Assembly: GCA_932521025.1 (NCBI GenBank)
Contig: OW051472.1
Span: 3,100,001 to 3,164,000, forward strand
DNA: 64,000 nt
Reading direction: 5' to 3'
From: Oscheius onirici
Lineage: Eukaryota > Nematoda > Chromadorea > Rhabditida > Rhabditidae
The notes under the pieces are model-generated. The model was not told the DNA's origin and made no database searches. It saw nothing but the letters and a program-made list of their open reading frames with translations. Below are positions 49,974 through 62,434 of this stretch, in pieces. Every line of letters starts with the position of its first letter. Position 1 is the first letter of the stretch. The position numbers and the translations under genes were made by a program.

Positions 49974-51747
49974 CTAATGGTCAAGAAGCATCTGCTTCAC
50001 TTCCATCTTAATTCGCTCCAGTTGTTGATTGTTGTAGCGGGTCATGTTCAAAACGAAACTGTTCTAAATACAGAATTTCGTGAGATTTGACCAAAACGGC
50101 AAACCTCATTGAGTCCTTTGGTTATTCGTCTGCAGAAACTACTGTAGAGAGTCTCATGATGTGACTCCTGAATCTCTTTCCAGTCGTTTTGAAGAAAGGC
50201 GTCGTAGTAACTCTTGACCATGTCGCGGGCGCCCTCACGCTCACTTTCATCACAAGAATTGACGATCGTCATTTCCTGAAACAATATGAATGAATTGAGG
50301 TCCGAACATAACGTCGTGGCTCTACTTCCAAAGTTCGACTATATTTCAACGCTTGGTCACTTATGTCGCTCTATCAGCAATTGAAGTCGTGAGTTGGGCC
50401 CTGTTAAATCGTGTGTGGAACCATAAACGTCGAGGAAAGACCCTATCCGGTGCGAAGGATCCAAATTATGTAGATCTATCTGAGTCTCTTTGGAAAATGT
50501 CATTGTTCTGACCGGGAAGTCAAGAATACAAGTGAATAGGAAACGAAGATACTTGCAAGAGTGAGACAAAGGACAGTCAGATATGAATATCCATGTCCTC
50601 TCCAATAAACTCACATGACAGAGTTGATGACAGGCAGCAAAGGCGCAGTTCTGATTCTGTTCAATGAAGGCGTCGTGTTCTGCTGCTGAGAGCCGAAGAC
50701 TCCTCAAGAAAGTGATCTCTTGCTGGCTGAGCTTGGCCGGAATGTTGTTGCACACATCTGTACATTCACTCCGTACAATTCTTGACGTCTTCGTCATGCA
50801 GTTGATGTTCGCCCGAAAGCCGTCCTGGTCATCTTGACAGATATGTCTCTCTGCACTCCATGGGATTGATTCCATCTCACATTCACGAGTATAACATGTG
50901 AATTTCTAAATTGTTTGTAAAAATGATAGAGGAATGAATATGAACCTGTTGGGTGATGGAACAGAACGAGTTGAGAGTCTGTTTTGATCCCAGAATGACA
51001 TAGTCTAGTGGAATATCGAAGTACGATTGATCGTACATGCTTCCGAAAGCCACCTGAAAGATCGAGTTATAAAAACAAACTGAGTACGTCGTTTCAAGAA
51101 ATTGAGAGTACGTAACTGGAACATCGGTCTAGAATGTCACTTTATTCCCCAATGTTCTTTGCCTACTTTTCATGTTGAACCAAATTCTATGAACTTATAG
51201 TTTTTGAACTACGCTACAAATTTGCAGGAGATGGATAGGTCAAAGTGGGACTCTGCTGAACAAAACTTTTTTAAGGTTGATTTTTTAAGGTCAAGCTACA
51301 GTACCCTGCTTAGAGAACTGTAGTCATTGTTTTGGCTAGACTCTGCTGAATTTGCTATTATCCTATTCCCATTGTCCCGACTCCAGTCTCTTCTCGATGA
51401 ACTCTGTCCCCATTCCGAATTCCAGTCTCTCTTTTTCATTTGTTTGTCGTGGCCGTCTTTACGAGCCGTTACTTCTACGGTTCGTTGAAAGATGTCCCGG
51501 AGGAATTCGCATAAAAGCATCACGATAACACCTTTTCCGTGAAGATTCTCCCTTTTACGGACTAACCGACCTGGAAGTCACTTTTCCACTGGGCATCACA
51601 GAGAATATCACAGGGCGGAGTCTGCATTCGATGTGGATTCGGAACGACTTCTCCAGAATCATCGCCATGGTCTGAGAAGGCTTTGTGTCGTCGAAGTCGT
51701 CTTCCTTCGGTCGTTAGAAGAACAAAAACTGAAAAGATTCGACTCAT
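49974..51747 (-). CDS. Cys-rich secreted protein (CPG4/DUF19-like?)
   Basis: Exon 1 begins at 51747 with a signal-like MSRIFSVFVLLTTEG, a basic RRLRRH, and PPCDILCDAQWKSDFQ. Later exons: VAFGSMYDQSYFDIPLDYVI (near 51055), KFTCYTREC and HICQDDQDGFRANINCMTKT, SECTDVCNNIPAKLSQQE, NCAFAACHQLCH (near 50620), MTIVNSCDESEREGARDMVK, FCRRITKGLNE, and a final exon ending QMLLDH. The even spacing of Cys with amphipathic helices resembles nematode secreted domains such as CPG4 or DUF19. I cannot decide which. The first intron is about 500 bp; the exon near 50550 is uncertain. Confidence 0.6.
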
Positions 51748-52815
51748 TTTCCCCCAATCAGCTGCTCCCGTCCTAATGAATGGAGCTTAGTTAAATATTC
51801 TTATCACTCTCTGTTTGGACGGGGACATTCCGAAAACGGATACTTTCGAAATGTTTTGAAATTGTTTGTCTGCCACTCTTTTGAAAGCAAAATAGTTTAG
51901 TTTTAAAGGACACAGGTTCCTAGGAAGAATTAACGGAAGCTTCTGGAGTGCATAAGGACTCGAAACAGGACTATTTATTTAACTGAAAGTTTAGAAAATA
52001 TGCAAAATGTTAACTCGCAACACTCCTCCACAACGACTTGACCTACACGTTTATGCATCATCTCTTTTACTTGTCCCACATCGCGTCTTACAATTAGCTG
52101 TCAAGATTTATCCCCAGAAATTTTTTGACAAAAATTACACAACTTTTGTCAATGGTTAGGATTGATACGAAAAGATCGAAGGAAAGACTAGATCTACCTC
52201 AGTAATTTTGTCCCGAAAACTACCGAATAAACGGCACAATTAATATTAGTTTCTAGTTTTTGTAGCCCCGTTGACTCACCTGCAAATAGCGGAGAGAACC
52301 TCATTGTCTCTTTGTGTGCGTTGTCTATGGAGGAGGAGGAATGTGCACTGGCTTATCTCAAAGACATAAACGCGTATACGGTCACAATGAGAAAATATAC
52401 TGAGAGGCGAGAAGTCTCTGAAAATAGTCAATTTTTATTTATTGAAAGGAAAGAAAGATGAAGCCGTTCACATTCCTGAAGAAATGTCAGACAGGGTTAT
52501 TTTAATGCTGTTTGTGGGAATGGGTTCGAGGAAAATGTTTAGTGCTCAACGGTAGTATTTGAAACATGGGCAAAGGTAGAGCTAAAAAAAGTATAGGGAA
52601 GTAATGAAGACGGTACTAACGTCTCCAGAAATATCCAGCGAGGATTAAAGGACTACAAGCTCTTGACTTGTATCCTGAATCAGTCAAGGTAAAGGTTATG
52701 TTGTACTCTGGACAGATTAAAACGTTTCTCGGTTGCAGAGACAAAGATGGATGTATGGCGAAGGGAGAGTATGTGTCCCTCTAATCCAGTGACTAGAGAA
52801 GGATATTCATGGAAT
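51748..52815. other. Intergenic, nothing recognised
   Basis: A/T-rich, only very short frames. It likely holds the promoter of the minus-strand Cys-rich gene. Confidence 0.5.
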
Positions 52816-53799
52816 GGAAAGAATAAATGGCCCAAAGTTTTCGTTTTTAATCCAAATGCCCCCAAAATTCGGCTGGAAGGGGGCAGTATAGGGCCCAACT
52901 TCCCCACAAAATTTCAGCCGATTTGCATTTTCTATGGCGGAGCTAGGTCGATTTTATCACTTTTTAGAGTCCGACCTCGCGGCACTGTCGGACCTATAAC
53001 TTTTTTTGTAGAAAACATATCGACATGTGCTACGGCCTATTTGATGCATCACATATGAGGCTATATTCCTGCAAAATATCAGCCGAAGCCATCGAACAGT
53101 TTTCTCAAACACTCGCTCCTAAACTTTTTTTCGCTTGACCAAAATCATCATGTATCATGGAATTTTTTGGTCAAAAAATTTTATTCTTGCAAGAGCATCG
53201 TACTGACTTGCTTCTACCTAAAAACTTGTTCGCTCCTCGAAATTCGCGTCGGAAGGGGCGAAGTTGGGTCGAAGAATGTCTCATAGAATGTTCTAGAAGC
53301 TTCTGGAGACCCAGTTTTTTGCCTCTTTTCGCCACTTCCATCGCGAATTTCGAGGAGCAAACAAGTTTTTGGGTAAAAGCAAATCAGTACGATGCTATAG
53401 GAAGAATAAACAATTTTGACCAAAAAATTCCATGATATTTTGGTGTTTTTGGTTTGGGTCTACATGATGTTTCTGGGCAAAAGAAATTTTTTTTAGGAGC
53501 GAGTGTTGGAGAAAACTGTTCGATGGCTTCGGCTGATATTTTGCAGGAATATAGCCTCATATGTGATGCATCTAATAGGCCGGAGCACATGTCGATATGT
53601 TTTCTACAAAAAAAGTTATAGGTCCGACAGTGCCGCGAGGTCGGACTCTAAAAAGTGATAAAATCGACCTAGCTCCGCCATAGAAAATGCAAATCGGCTG
53701 AAATTTTGTGGGGAAGTTGGGCCCTATACTGCCCCCTTCCAGCCGAATTTTGGGGGCATTTGGATTAAAAACGAAAACTTTGGGCCATTTATTCTTTCC
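52816..53799. mobile_element. 984-bp foldback (palindromic) element
   Basis: The whole segment is an imperfect palindrome. The left end GGAAAGAATAAATGGCCCAA matches the inverted right end TTGGGCCATTTATTCTTTCC. Similarity continues inward (e.g. GGGGGCAGTATAGGGCCCAA, GTCCGACCTCGCGGCACTGT and their reverse complements) to a centre near 53308. Arms are about 490 bp, with a few small indels near the middle. Antiparallel open frames on both strands are by-products of the symmetry. No transposase frame and no clear target-site duplication. This fits a foldback or MITE-type non-autonomous transposon. Confidence 0.85.
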
Positions 53800-55664
53800 A
53801 CACGTAATACATAAAGAATAACAGGATGATCAAGGAGTCAAACACAGGAAAAAAAAAGCAAAAAGCAGACTGAGGATTGACGCCATTTTCTCTGGCTTCT
53901 TTACCGTTCAAAAGTTCTCAAACGACGAAAAAGTTCCTGTTTTCGCATCCGCTGAATAAAAATTTCCAGACATGCATTTCATGACATTACGTTTCAGAGG
54001 AAATGACGAGAATGTCGAAAAGTCGTATCAGAAGAAATCATCAAAAAGAAGGAGGGTGGAAATAGAACAACGGTTGTAAATGAATCACTATAAAGGCGGA
54101 CAGCTGGTTGGAGATAAAGAAAGACCGGAGAAATTGGGAATAATTATGAAAGAGTCGGCGCCGCGGGGTGAACAACAGTCCTTTGAAGGAGGTTATCAGC
54201 ACAACCATTTTTGACTCATTTAGATAGACGATGGCTCCTGGGCGGAGGAACTGAGTCACGCAATGTGGATCGAGGAAAGGGCACCGACGGGTACGAACTT
54301 CCAGACACGAAGGGGAGCAGCGGTCAGTTAAAGGGCATCTGGAAAAGGAGACCTCGAAATAGAATTCTTTCTGCAAATTTTCTGCGGAAAAGGGAATGAG
54401 TAACTGGCGTCTTGATAACAGGATTATCTTTAATCAAATTCCATTCCTTTTTGGTGACTCGTAGAAGTTCTGGGGAAGGAGGTGTGATTCGTTTTACTAC
54501 AGAATATGACTTGGGCAATTCTGTTCTTCAAATTACACAACTTCGTCTAACAAACTACAACAAAACGTTCTGCGAAATCATCTGCTGGGGTGTCAACCGG
54601 GGTCTAACTGATAGCGTTGCGGGGGTCCTTCTGTGTGTGGCTCATTAACAGATTTTATGAGTCCAAAGTGTCTTTCTTGTACGACAAGGGCCATGGCTGA
54701 TGGAGCAAGCTGTGGAAGTGGAGACGGTGTTCAGTCTACGAAAATATTGTGTCTTCTCTTGTTCATGAGTTCAAAACTGTCGGAGAAGTGCAGTCGAAAC
54801 TCTTGACAGGGAATCCTTACCACTATTTTCTATGGCATAACTAGGTCGACTTGTTCTCACAGACTAAAGATTTATATGCGACAGAACCGACAAAAGCACT
54901 ATTTTTGTATCATCATTTTGCCCGTCTATGAAAGTTCCAACAAGACAATTGTTAGACAAGACAGTAAGAGAGGAATTACTCACTACAGACTGACTACAAG
55001 TGTAACGCTAACTCTAGTCTGAAGAAATCCTGCTTTATCTAATGGGTTACGGTAGAGGCATACTAAATTTGTTCTTTACAAGTTACACAATTTGCATGTA
55101 ATGTCCGTTTGCGGAACATTTTTCGTAAACAAATTTCATCTTTTGTCAAATTTAGTCTAGGTTAAGCTCTCGACCGACTTCGATTGAAGAGCATAAGACT
55201 AGATATGACAAGAATAAGGAACGAACAAAGTATTCATAGCTCAAAAAGAGCAGTTTTTGTCGTCTGAACCGTCGAACCGAAAGAATGTTCGCGACTGGTT
55301 TCCTAACAAGATGATCCTAGTTTTAAACCTGATGAAGTCAGTTCGACGTTAGTCTTGTCGTTGGTCATTTTCGTCTTTCAATTTGACTATCAAGAAGGAA
55401 CAAACCAAATAAGTCCCACTTTTGAAACCTTCCGTCCTCCAAGCGCCGGCACCTTTCCCGACCTTTAACCAGCTGTCATCGTTTCGTCACTTATCAGCCT
55501 CCAATTCTCCATTTCACGTGTATCTTTATAGCTTTTCCGGAAAAGAGCCAATTACAGAGTCACAAGGCCGACAGTTTCTCCGAAACAACACGCGTCCCAG
55601 CAATTTTATGAGCCCGAGATAGGGACTGGACGAGGCGGCGACGCAACAAAATGTGAACACGGTT
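53800..55664. other. Intergenic, one weak coding candidate
   Basis: On the minus strand, 54518-54041 contains protein-like frames (KEWNLIKDNPVIKTPVTHSL; TRRCPFLDPHCVTQFLRPGA) that would need splicing to join. No domain was recognised and no start fixed. The rest shows no gene, RNA or repeat. Confidence 0.3.
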
Positions 55665-57060
55665 CTAGCACAGGGGACAGCCATCCGGGAAGCAGATGGC
55701 TTTGTGGAACTTGTGGAAACAGTTTTCGAGATTTTCCTTTTCCAGTGTGAGTTCTTCGAAAATGGCGGACAGGTCCAATGGCTGGAGGCGAGAGATTCTT
55801 TCGCAGAGACTAATCAGAAGACTTTCAGCATTTCCTATCTCGACCACTTGGAATCCGAAACTCTTCTGGAACTTTCTTTGAGTATGTAATATATAAAAAG
55901 TACAATTTGCCAGTCTCTGCTATAGAAGATCATCACAATGAACCAATTTTCCTTTGTTTCTAATGCAAAGAGACGTTTCCGGACATTCCTGGCATGAATA
56001 ATCTTCCATTTTTTACCAGGAGTGTAATAAATTAGAGTAGTTGTCTCACATGACAATTCAATGGCCGTGGGACCAGAATAACTGTTCTGAGAGTTCTGAG
56101 AAGACTCTGATTGTATTCTGTGAACTCACTTTTACGAGATTGATGAAGAATTCATCTAGAAGGAACCAATCATTTCCAGGCGACAGACTTTTCCAGAGAT
56201 CAGAAGCAGAGTCTACTGGTCCACTAATCCAGATAGAGTTGTTAGGAGTATGGAGACTGAGTTCCTTGCAATTCTGAAATCAGTAGCTGTTACTCTTAGA
56301 TCGAGTTTTTATTGGATCCGGAGACTTTCAAGTTGGAGTGCTACAGCTTCTCCAGAACAAACTAGTCTGCTCAAAAACATTGAGCAGAAGTCACAATGTG
56401 TGTGACTGCTAAAAAGGACGTCGAACGGATGGCTCACTCTGCCACCAAAATACAAAATACTCTTGTTACATTGCAAATTTGCGCCAACCTTCCTTCAGTT
56501 ACTGTAAAACTCACCCTGATTTTCGGATAGTCCAAATAGTAGTTCATAACTGGATGAGCCACAAGTTCCTCGAAAACAAATTTTTCTACTACCGTATTCA
56601 TCGTTTTTTGAGACATCCAAGCGCAAAGGGCAATCGTCTTACAACGTATAGTGATCACGCTATCCAGAAAGTTTCTGATCGATGCATCCATTCTCTTCCG
56701 AATTGGCAATTTGTTATCATCGAACGACTTGAAAAAATGGAGCGTTTTGAAGGCAAAACTCACGAGGGCGACCTTCCCGAAGCGAAAACTGCTTGTCGAG
56801 AGAATATCCACTTGTTTTTCTTCAAAATCCAGGTCAATATCGTCGTAGAATCCGTTAATGGCGACCAGGGCACGGAATTGGTTCCGGTCGTACAAAATTA
56901 CAAGGGTTGCGGCTCCAAGATCGAACGAAAAGTGCTCTGCCCTTTCCTCGATCCATTTCCCGAGAAATTTGCATGTTTTTCGCAGACGAGTGAAAGAAGC
57001 GGAGTTTGTCTGCTCGGGATTGATATATTTAAAATTAAAAAGTCTACTTTGTGCAGGCAT
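55665..57060 (-). CDS. FTH/F-box-associated-like protein
   Basis: Main exon from the ATG at 57060 (MPAQSRLFNFKYINPEQTNS) to about 56515 reads on through LRKTCKFLGKWIEERAEHF, RFGKVALVSFAFKTLHFFKS and IRCKTIALCAWMSQKTMNTV to YYLDYPKIR. There it splices in phase to NCKELSLHTPNNSIWISG, WFLLDEFFINLVK, and then NSYSGPTAIELSC. The last exon starts near 55890 and ends CFHKFHKAICFPDGCPLC; how it joins is unresolved. The layout of short Phe/Leu strands followed by a WxxxKELxI-type segment resembles nematode FTH (DUF38) domains, which normally follow an F-box and recruit substrates to SCF ligases. An F-box is not evident. The assignment is tentative. Confidence 0.5.
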
Positions 57061-57234
57061 TTTAGGAGAAGAAGAGCGGGCAGTTCCAGCAGCATTTTGA
57101 CTCCGAGTCACTTCGAAATAGGGAAAGGAAAAATCGATAGAGGGTCGTAAAAATTAGAAAAACTGCGAAACGCTTTTGGTAAGATGACGTTTATAAGTTA
57201 ACTATAAATACAAAAATCGAATGAAAAATTGTGA

Positions 57235-58677
57235 CTATTCAAACTCTTCGTCCTCATCGTCGTCTTCATTCCGTTTTGATGGTTCTAGCATTTGTAATGC
57301 TTTCGACCAAATTTTCTCGACGATTACTCTGAAAATGTGGATTTTGCCAATAGACCAAGAAACCAACTTCTTGCAGAATCGTTTCCGAGGCTTCGGGACA
57401 GCTTTGAGCATCTTCGGGCTCTCGGAAATGCTCTTCAAATAGCGTCTGTGGGCTGCTGTCGGCTCGTGATAGCTTCGATTGAGCGGTGTTGATCTGGTGG
57501 TATCGTCTTTCGAGTCGAAGAATGTGCTCAACACGGCTCCTCCGATTGGTGACTGTCGGAAACTGAAAATAGGATCATAGAAAACGTAAATTGATAGAAT
57601 TTGTGCGGTGTAGATATATTCTGGCTCAAGCAGAGCTAACTCGAAAATCGCGATGAGTTGTCTGTATCAAAATTGTCAGATATAGCGCAGCAACAGGGGT
57701 GAAAGCTCATCTTCTCGAAAAATGGACAAGCACATCTGACTAGAGGATTAGGATCAATGGCAGGAAAACTTACCTTTCGTGAACCGGCCCCTCCTCCAAC
57801 TTAGCTTTTAGATGCTTGTATGCCTGGCCATCGGGCATGAGGCCCGTTTTTTTGTCGCAGAGGAGGTCTTTCATCCAGTCTGTGTCTTCTTCCTGAAACT
57901 TGAAAATTAGTTACCCTTTTTGACCTGGCTTCGACAGGCGTGTCACACACAAAGTAGTCTGTGTTGTCAATGAGGGATGTGATATGGGAGCGATGATAGC
58001 AAAACCAAGCCTGACAGGTGGACTCTACGATTTACAAGATCTCCGACACATCAACGGACTATCACAAAACGGGACAGAAACCTTGCAAATTTAGGAGAAA
58101 ACCAACCAGCTCGCATCTTCGTTTCTCGAAAGCATCTCCTGATGGGTTTGCTGCTAGGGATTCGCCGACTGTTATTTTCTTTCCTCGTTTTTTCGGTGCT
58201 GACTGAGATCGATTCTTCTCTACGTCAGAATCTTCCCAGTTGAGAGCCAGTCGAGAGAACGTCGGTCGTGGAACATTCCTTGATTTCACTTCTGCTTTTG
58301 TCCGACCTGTAATTGGCAACATATTAAAAGGTTAATACATGTGACGTGTGCTTGTTTTGCTTTGCCTGTTATCAGCATTGGATGTTATCAAGAGTTTCAA
58401 AACTGACCACAACAGCCTCTTGTAAGCTGTAACTACTTGCTTTCGCTCTTTTTAAGGTGAAAACGTGCATTTCAAATTTGCAATATTGTTAAGGAACTCT
58501 TACAACAGAATGTTTCTTCAATTTGCATACTTGGCGGCGATCGTCATCTACTTCGTCACTTGCTACTACATAATTAGGCAATAAATGTTTTCATTTGCGT
58601 CAGTTCTCCGTTTGTAGCATTTTACAGAGAGAAAAAAAACAAGGAATTTGCTTACCTTTCGTAGTTCCAGGAGCCAT
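57235..58677 (-). CDS. Basic protein with acidic tail, probably nuclear
   Basis: Exon 1 ends at a GTAAGC donor (58677 to about 58656; MAPGTTKG). Exon 2 (58309 to about 58110) carries RTKAEVKSRNVPRPTF, ALNWEDSDVEKN and basic clusters SAPKKRGKKIT, EKRRCEL. Exon 3 (about 57897-57774) is EEDTDWMKDLLCDKKTGLMP onward. Exon 4 (from about 57562) starts FRQSPIGGAVLSTFFDSKDD and has PKPRKRFCKK. Phases agree at each join. Two endings are possible. Reading through gives LEPSKRNEDDDEDEEFE. Removing a 38-bp GTTTCTTGG...TTTTCAG intron gives a tail ending NARTIKTE near 57266. No family recognised; the composition suits a chromatin or spindle protein. Confidence 0.6.
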
Positions 58678-60319
58678 TATCAATAAAAGCGAGTTCGAGT
58701 AGGGACGGGGTTAGTAGAAGTTCTGCAAACGAAACATTGAAGTTTTTAATTGTTAAATGAGAAGGAGCAATAACTTCATGAAAAAGCAATGTTGCTGATG
58801 GAAAATAAGAAACAGAGCGAAGTAAACAACAGAAAATGGCTTCCAGGCGCTTTCCAACGAGTATTTCAGTGTTTATCGAAGAATAAACAAAATAGGGTTG
58901 AACGTTGATTCTGCACAACTTTTTTGCTAGGAAAATGTGGAAAAAAACATGAAGGGAAGAGAAAAAAATGGGAACTGCGCAGTCCCTTTTTCTTCGCTGT
59001 TCACCTATTTTCGCGCCAATTTTTTGAATCTTACTGAAGAAACTCGACTTGTCAAGACTTGTCAAACTCAAGTTGCCGTAATTGGCTTTTGTTACTCACT
59101 AACAACGTCTGCTGCTCGTCTGGACGGACGTCCCTTTCAAATCAGGTCATTCCTACTTTTCCACTAAAAATTCCCACTTTTGTGCCTTTTCTTTTTCAAA
59201 TCGTCCTCTCACTTTGACTAGGATCTGGGCTAGTCCCGAGCAACTCAGATCCAAACACTTTCAGTCTTCAGCCTGACGGCAGATTCGGGTTTCTGTAAAG
59301 ATCTCTTCGGAATGAATCGGGCACTGGAGACTGGGAGTGGTGTCAAGGTGGGTAGGAACTGGTGGCTGAGAATCCATTAAAAAAATTAGAAATCGAATGA
59401 AAATTGAAACTTTTTTCTCGTTATTTTTCAGGTCGCTACTACAAGGATCTCTGCTGGAGGCTGTTTCTAAGGTTTGTTTTGCGCGTTTTGTCGTTGCGGA
59501 CGTTCGAACTTCGAAGGGATAGTGATACTCGCGAGTCTACAAATGCAAAATGTGTTTTGGTTCATGAATTTTCTAGGAAACACTGATTTTGCAACGCTTC
59601 TGATTCACACACTCAAAAAAAAATCCCAGTTTCGCGTTAAATTGCTCTCAATGATTTGTAATAACAACCTCATTTTCAGCTGTCGCGAGCAGTCGAGGAC
59701 ATCAAGAGAAATAAAGAAGAAGAAACGGCAGTAATGGTCCGTAGAAAAATGCCGACTGTGAGAGAGTCAAAAAGTGGCCGAAGGATGTAATAGTGCTGAT
59801 TAGGAGCTACGAAAATGTCATTTGGGAGACGGGTCATGCCCGATTTTTCCCCGAAAGACCTGTCTGAGGTAAAAATATTGTTTGGGAGACGGGTCATGTC
59901 AAATTATCCCCTGAAATGAAATTGAGAAAGATGCGCGGAGGGAAGAAGGTTGGGGTTTTGTAGCCGCTATAAATAAAGTAAGAGCTGAATGCAGGCAATG
60001 CGCTGTTCGTTGCCATCGTTTAGGACAAAGAGCTGTGGAAAAACGATGTGTCAACAAGTGGAGAGGGCGACATCGTTGTGACTAGGCGTGGGAATATTCT
60101 GTACCAAATTCTTATAGAACTTTTGAACCTTTCAGTCTCTCCATTCTCTAAATTCAGCGGTTTCTAACAAGGAACAGTTTCTGTTAAATACTTTATGAGT
60201 GTCAATTAGTCAAGCACCTGTCTCGGTCACTTTGAACGCGTTGTCCTCATATATAAAGACCGGGGTAACCTGCACGTGTTATTGAGTCGGAAGAACAATG
60301 AACCTAAGTGGAAAAACAA
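58678..60319. other. Intergenic with a possible small gene and a 60-bp tandem repeat
   Basis: On the plus strand, 59311-59790 has exon-like pieces: MNRALETGSGVK, and LLQGSLLEAVSK spliced to LSRAVEDIKRNKEEET ending SKSGRRM, which looks coiled-coil-like. I could not join the first two in phase, so it is only a candidate. A direct repeat with a period of exactly 60 bp follows. Nothing else was recognised. Confidence 0.35.
59821..59898 (+). repeat. 60-bp-period direct repeat
   Basis: TTTGGGAGACGGGTCATG occurs at 59821 and again at 59881, with partly similar sequence between (CCCGATTTTTCCCCGAAA and TCAAATTATCCCCTGAAA). Confidence 0.6.
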
Positions 60320-62075
60320 TTATACCCGAGAGGAAGCATAGTTCTTATATTGTGACGAAGTCGTATGGGAGATTGGATCCGTGTAGGCATGGAAGAGCGT
60401 CGTATAGCCGCAGATCACCTGTAATTATTCTATTGGACAGTTCCCAATGTACTCACCCTCTGGATAGCCAACTTGTAATCTGATATCAGGACTACGGTAA
60501 AAATTGGATCGAGAATCTGGGCGAATGAGAGTACAGCTCCACACAATAGGATGCTTTTCCCGATTTCAATTTGGAGCAGACCGAAAAGAGCGACGAGAAA
60601 GACGGGAGTGGCGTTGAAGACGACGGGGCAGATGGTTTGGAGGGAGAGTAGGAAATAGACTCTGTACTGGAGTTTGAATCCCTCCAGATTCATCTTCTGG
60701 ATCTCGTGGAGTCGACGATGAATACGTAGCCAAAATATTGTAATCAGAAAGGCCATCAGGAGAGAGTAAGAGACATAGGATGTCAAAAGAATCATCATAG
60801 ATGGGTTCAGGGAACCGTTGACCTATATTTTTTCGTTTTTTTGGAATTATGAAAAACTTACGAAAAAGGGTCCCCCGACATAGACGACGTCTTTCAAAGC
60901 CACATTCGAAATGTTAAAAAGAGCCTGATCGAATTCAGTGTCCACAGTCTCGTTCGGGAGAAGAGGGACAGTCGACAACATCAAGAGAACCCAAATCAGA
61001 AAGGACAAGAACATTCCGAGACGGATCATCCACTTTTTCTTGAAGTACTCGAAACTGAAAATGTTTTGATATTTTTTTGGCGTCATTCGTTTGTTTTTCT
61101 GTTTGCATAGATCTCTTTATGCCCATTAATGGCTCGTAAACAATTAGACGGTAGAAGATTTGAACTGTTACTGGATTAGGTGACCGTGTTGGACTTTCAC
61201 TTGAACTCGTCTGGATAATTGTGATTAACCAATTTCCTGTGTAATCTGGTCCAAAAAGGTTCACACAGACCGATCGTAATGAAACCGTGGTTTGAAGAAA
61301 CCTCAAGTCATCGTACAGTAGTTGAGTTTTTCAAGCTTCCCAGAGTATATCAGATGAGACTTGGGCTGGATTTTTTGAGACAGTAGCAATACAGTAAAGT
61401 CATCTGTTCTTGCACAGATTTTTATACATTCGCATTAGATAAAGGTCGACATGTTCAAACAGTTGGTGTGGAAAGGAATCCTCAGACTTCCGAGTCTCGG
61501 AAATCCTACCACTATTTTCACAATTTTCCTTCCCAGAATCTCATTTTTCCCTTGTCCTTCTACCCTTTTCGGATATTTGCTTCACCTTTACGTGGGTCGG
61601 ATCAGATTGTACTCGACCTTTAACCCACTACATCCCATGCCTGTTTTGACATTCTAAGCGCAAGAACAACATATTTTCAAAACCACACATCTCTCACTTG
61701 TTCATCGTCGACAGTCTGTAGAAAAAGCACCAGGCAATGATGAGCAAATTTGCCAGGAAGGCTCCAATGTACAAAAGAACAGCTACCAATTGGACATGTC
61801 TTGGCATAAAGCGATTTGTGGCGTAGAAAAAGGAGCCGTCTTTGAAGACGTAAAACGTCTAAATGAGTGTCTAGACAGAACTGGAGGTGAATTACTCCTA
61901 AACTGACGACTTGAGCCATTGAGTAGATTGTTGCATTGAGAGTATAGGTCAGCAGAAAGTATTTGTAACTGGAGAGCTTTTTGGAAGAAAAGATGAGGAT
62001 AATGGGAAGGAGACAGACATTTAGAACGGTGGCTATACATCCGGAGACTAGAGCCACGTATTGCAAGAGTTCCAT
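60320..62075 (-). CDS. Serpentine 7TM receptor, second copy type
   Basis: Start MELLQYVALVSGCIATVLNV at 62075 (another ATG at 62114 is possible). Helices: VCLLPIILIFSSKKLSSYKY, FLLTYTLNATIYSMAQVVSL, a second exon with FYVFKDGSFFYATNRF and VAVLLYIGAFLANLLIIAWC, then YRLSTMNK. A 600-bp intron follows, then MFLSFLIWVLLMLSTVPLLP, an extracellular loop (DTEFDQALFNISNVALKD), MILLTSYVSYSLLMAFLITI, QTICPVVFNATPVFLVALFG and SFAQILDPIFTVVLISDYKL. The last exon (after TTACAG near 60420) ends HTTSSQYKNYASSRV. The DPIFTVVLISDY segment resembles helix 7 of nematode Str/Srh-type chemoreceptors. Confidence 0.8.
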
Positions 62076-62434
62076 AAGAAGAAATTCTTCCGACCAGCCA
62101 GATGGGAAAAACAATGATACTCAATTGAGTCTGCTAATATGAAAGCGGACAGGTGAAATAAGGGTCGCAATGGGAGGAGTTGCGTGCAAATTGAGAGCAG
62201 GAAAAGGAACTGACAACACAGTTCTCAAAGTGAATTAGGATGTGAATCAATTAGAGTGAATCCTGCTGCGATTCAATTTTGAATGAAGCTCTGAAAATGA
62301 CATCTTGTAATAATAAAAAACAGAAGTACACGAACAAATTTATCTGTGCACCCGCTCTAAAGATAAAAATCAATCGACTGTACTTCTTCTAATTGCACAA
62401 TTACAAATATCGAAAAGAAGGCTCCCCGCGACGA
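62076..62434. other. Short intergenic gap
   Basis: No gene; upstream region of the 7TM gene and downstream of the peptidase gene, both on the minus strand. Confidence 0.5.

Noticed and set aside
52747-53590. Several open frames on both strands in the foldback element
   Set aside because: They mirror each other because the element is palindromic; no transposase-like residues.
56479-57150. 223-codon plus-strand frame
   Set aside because: Opposite the FTH-like exon; the minus strand has in-phase splicing to further exons, the plus strand has none.
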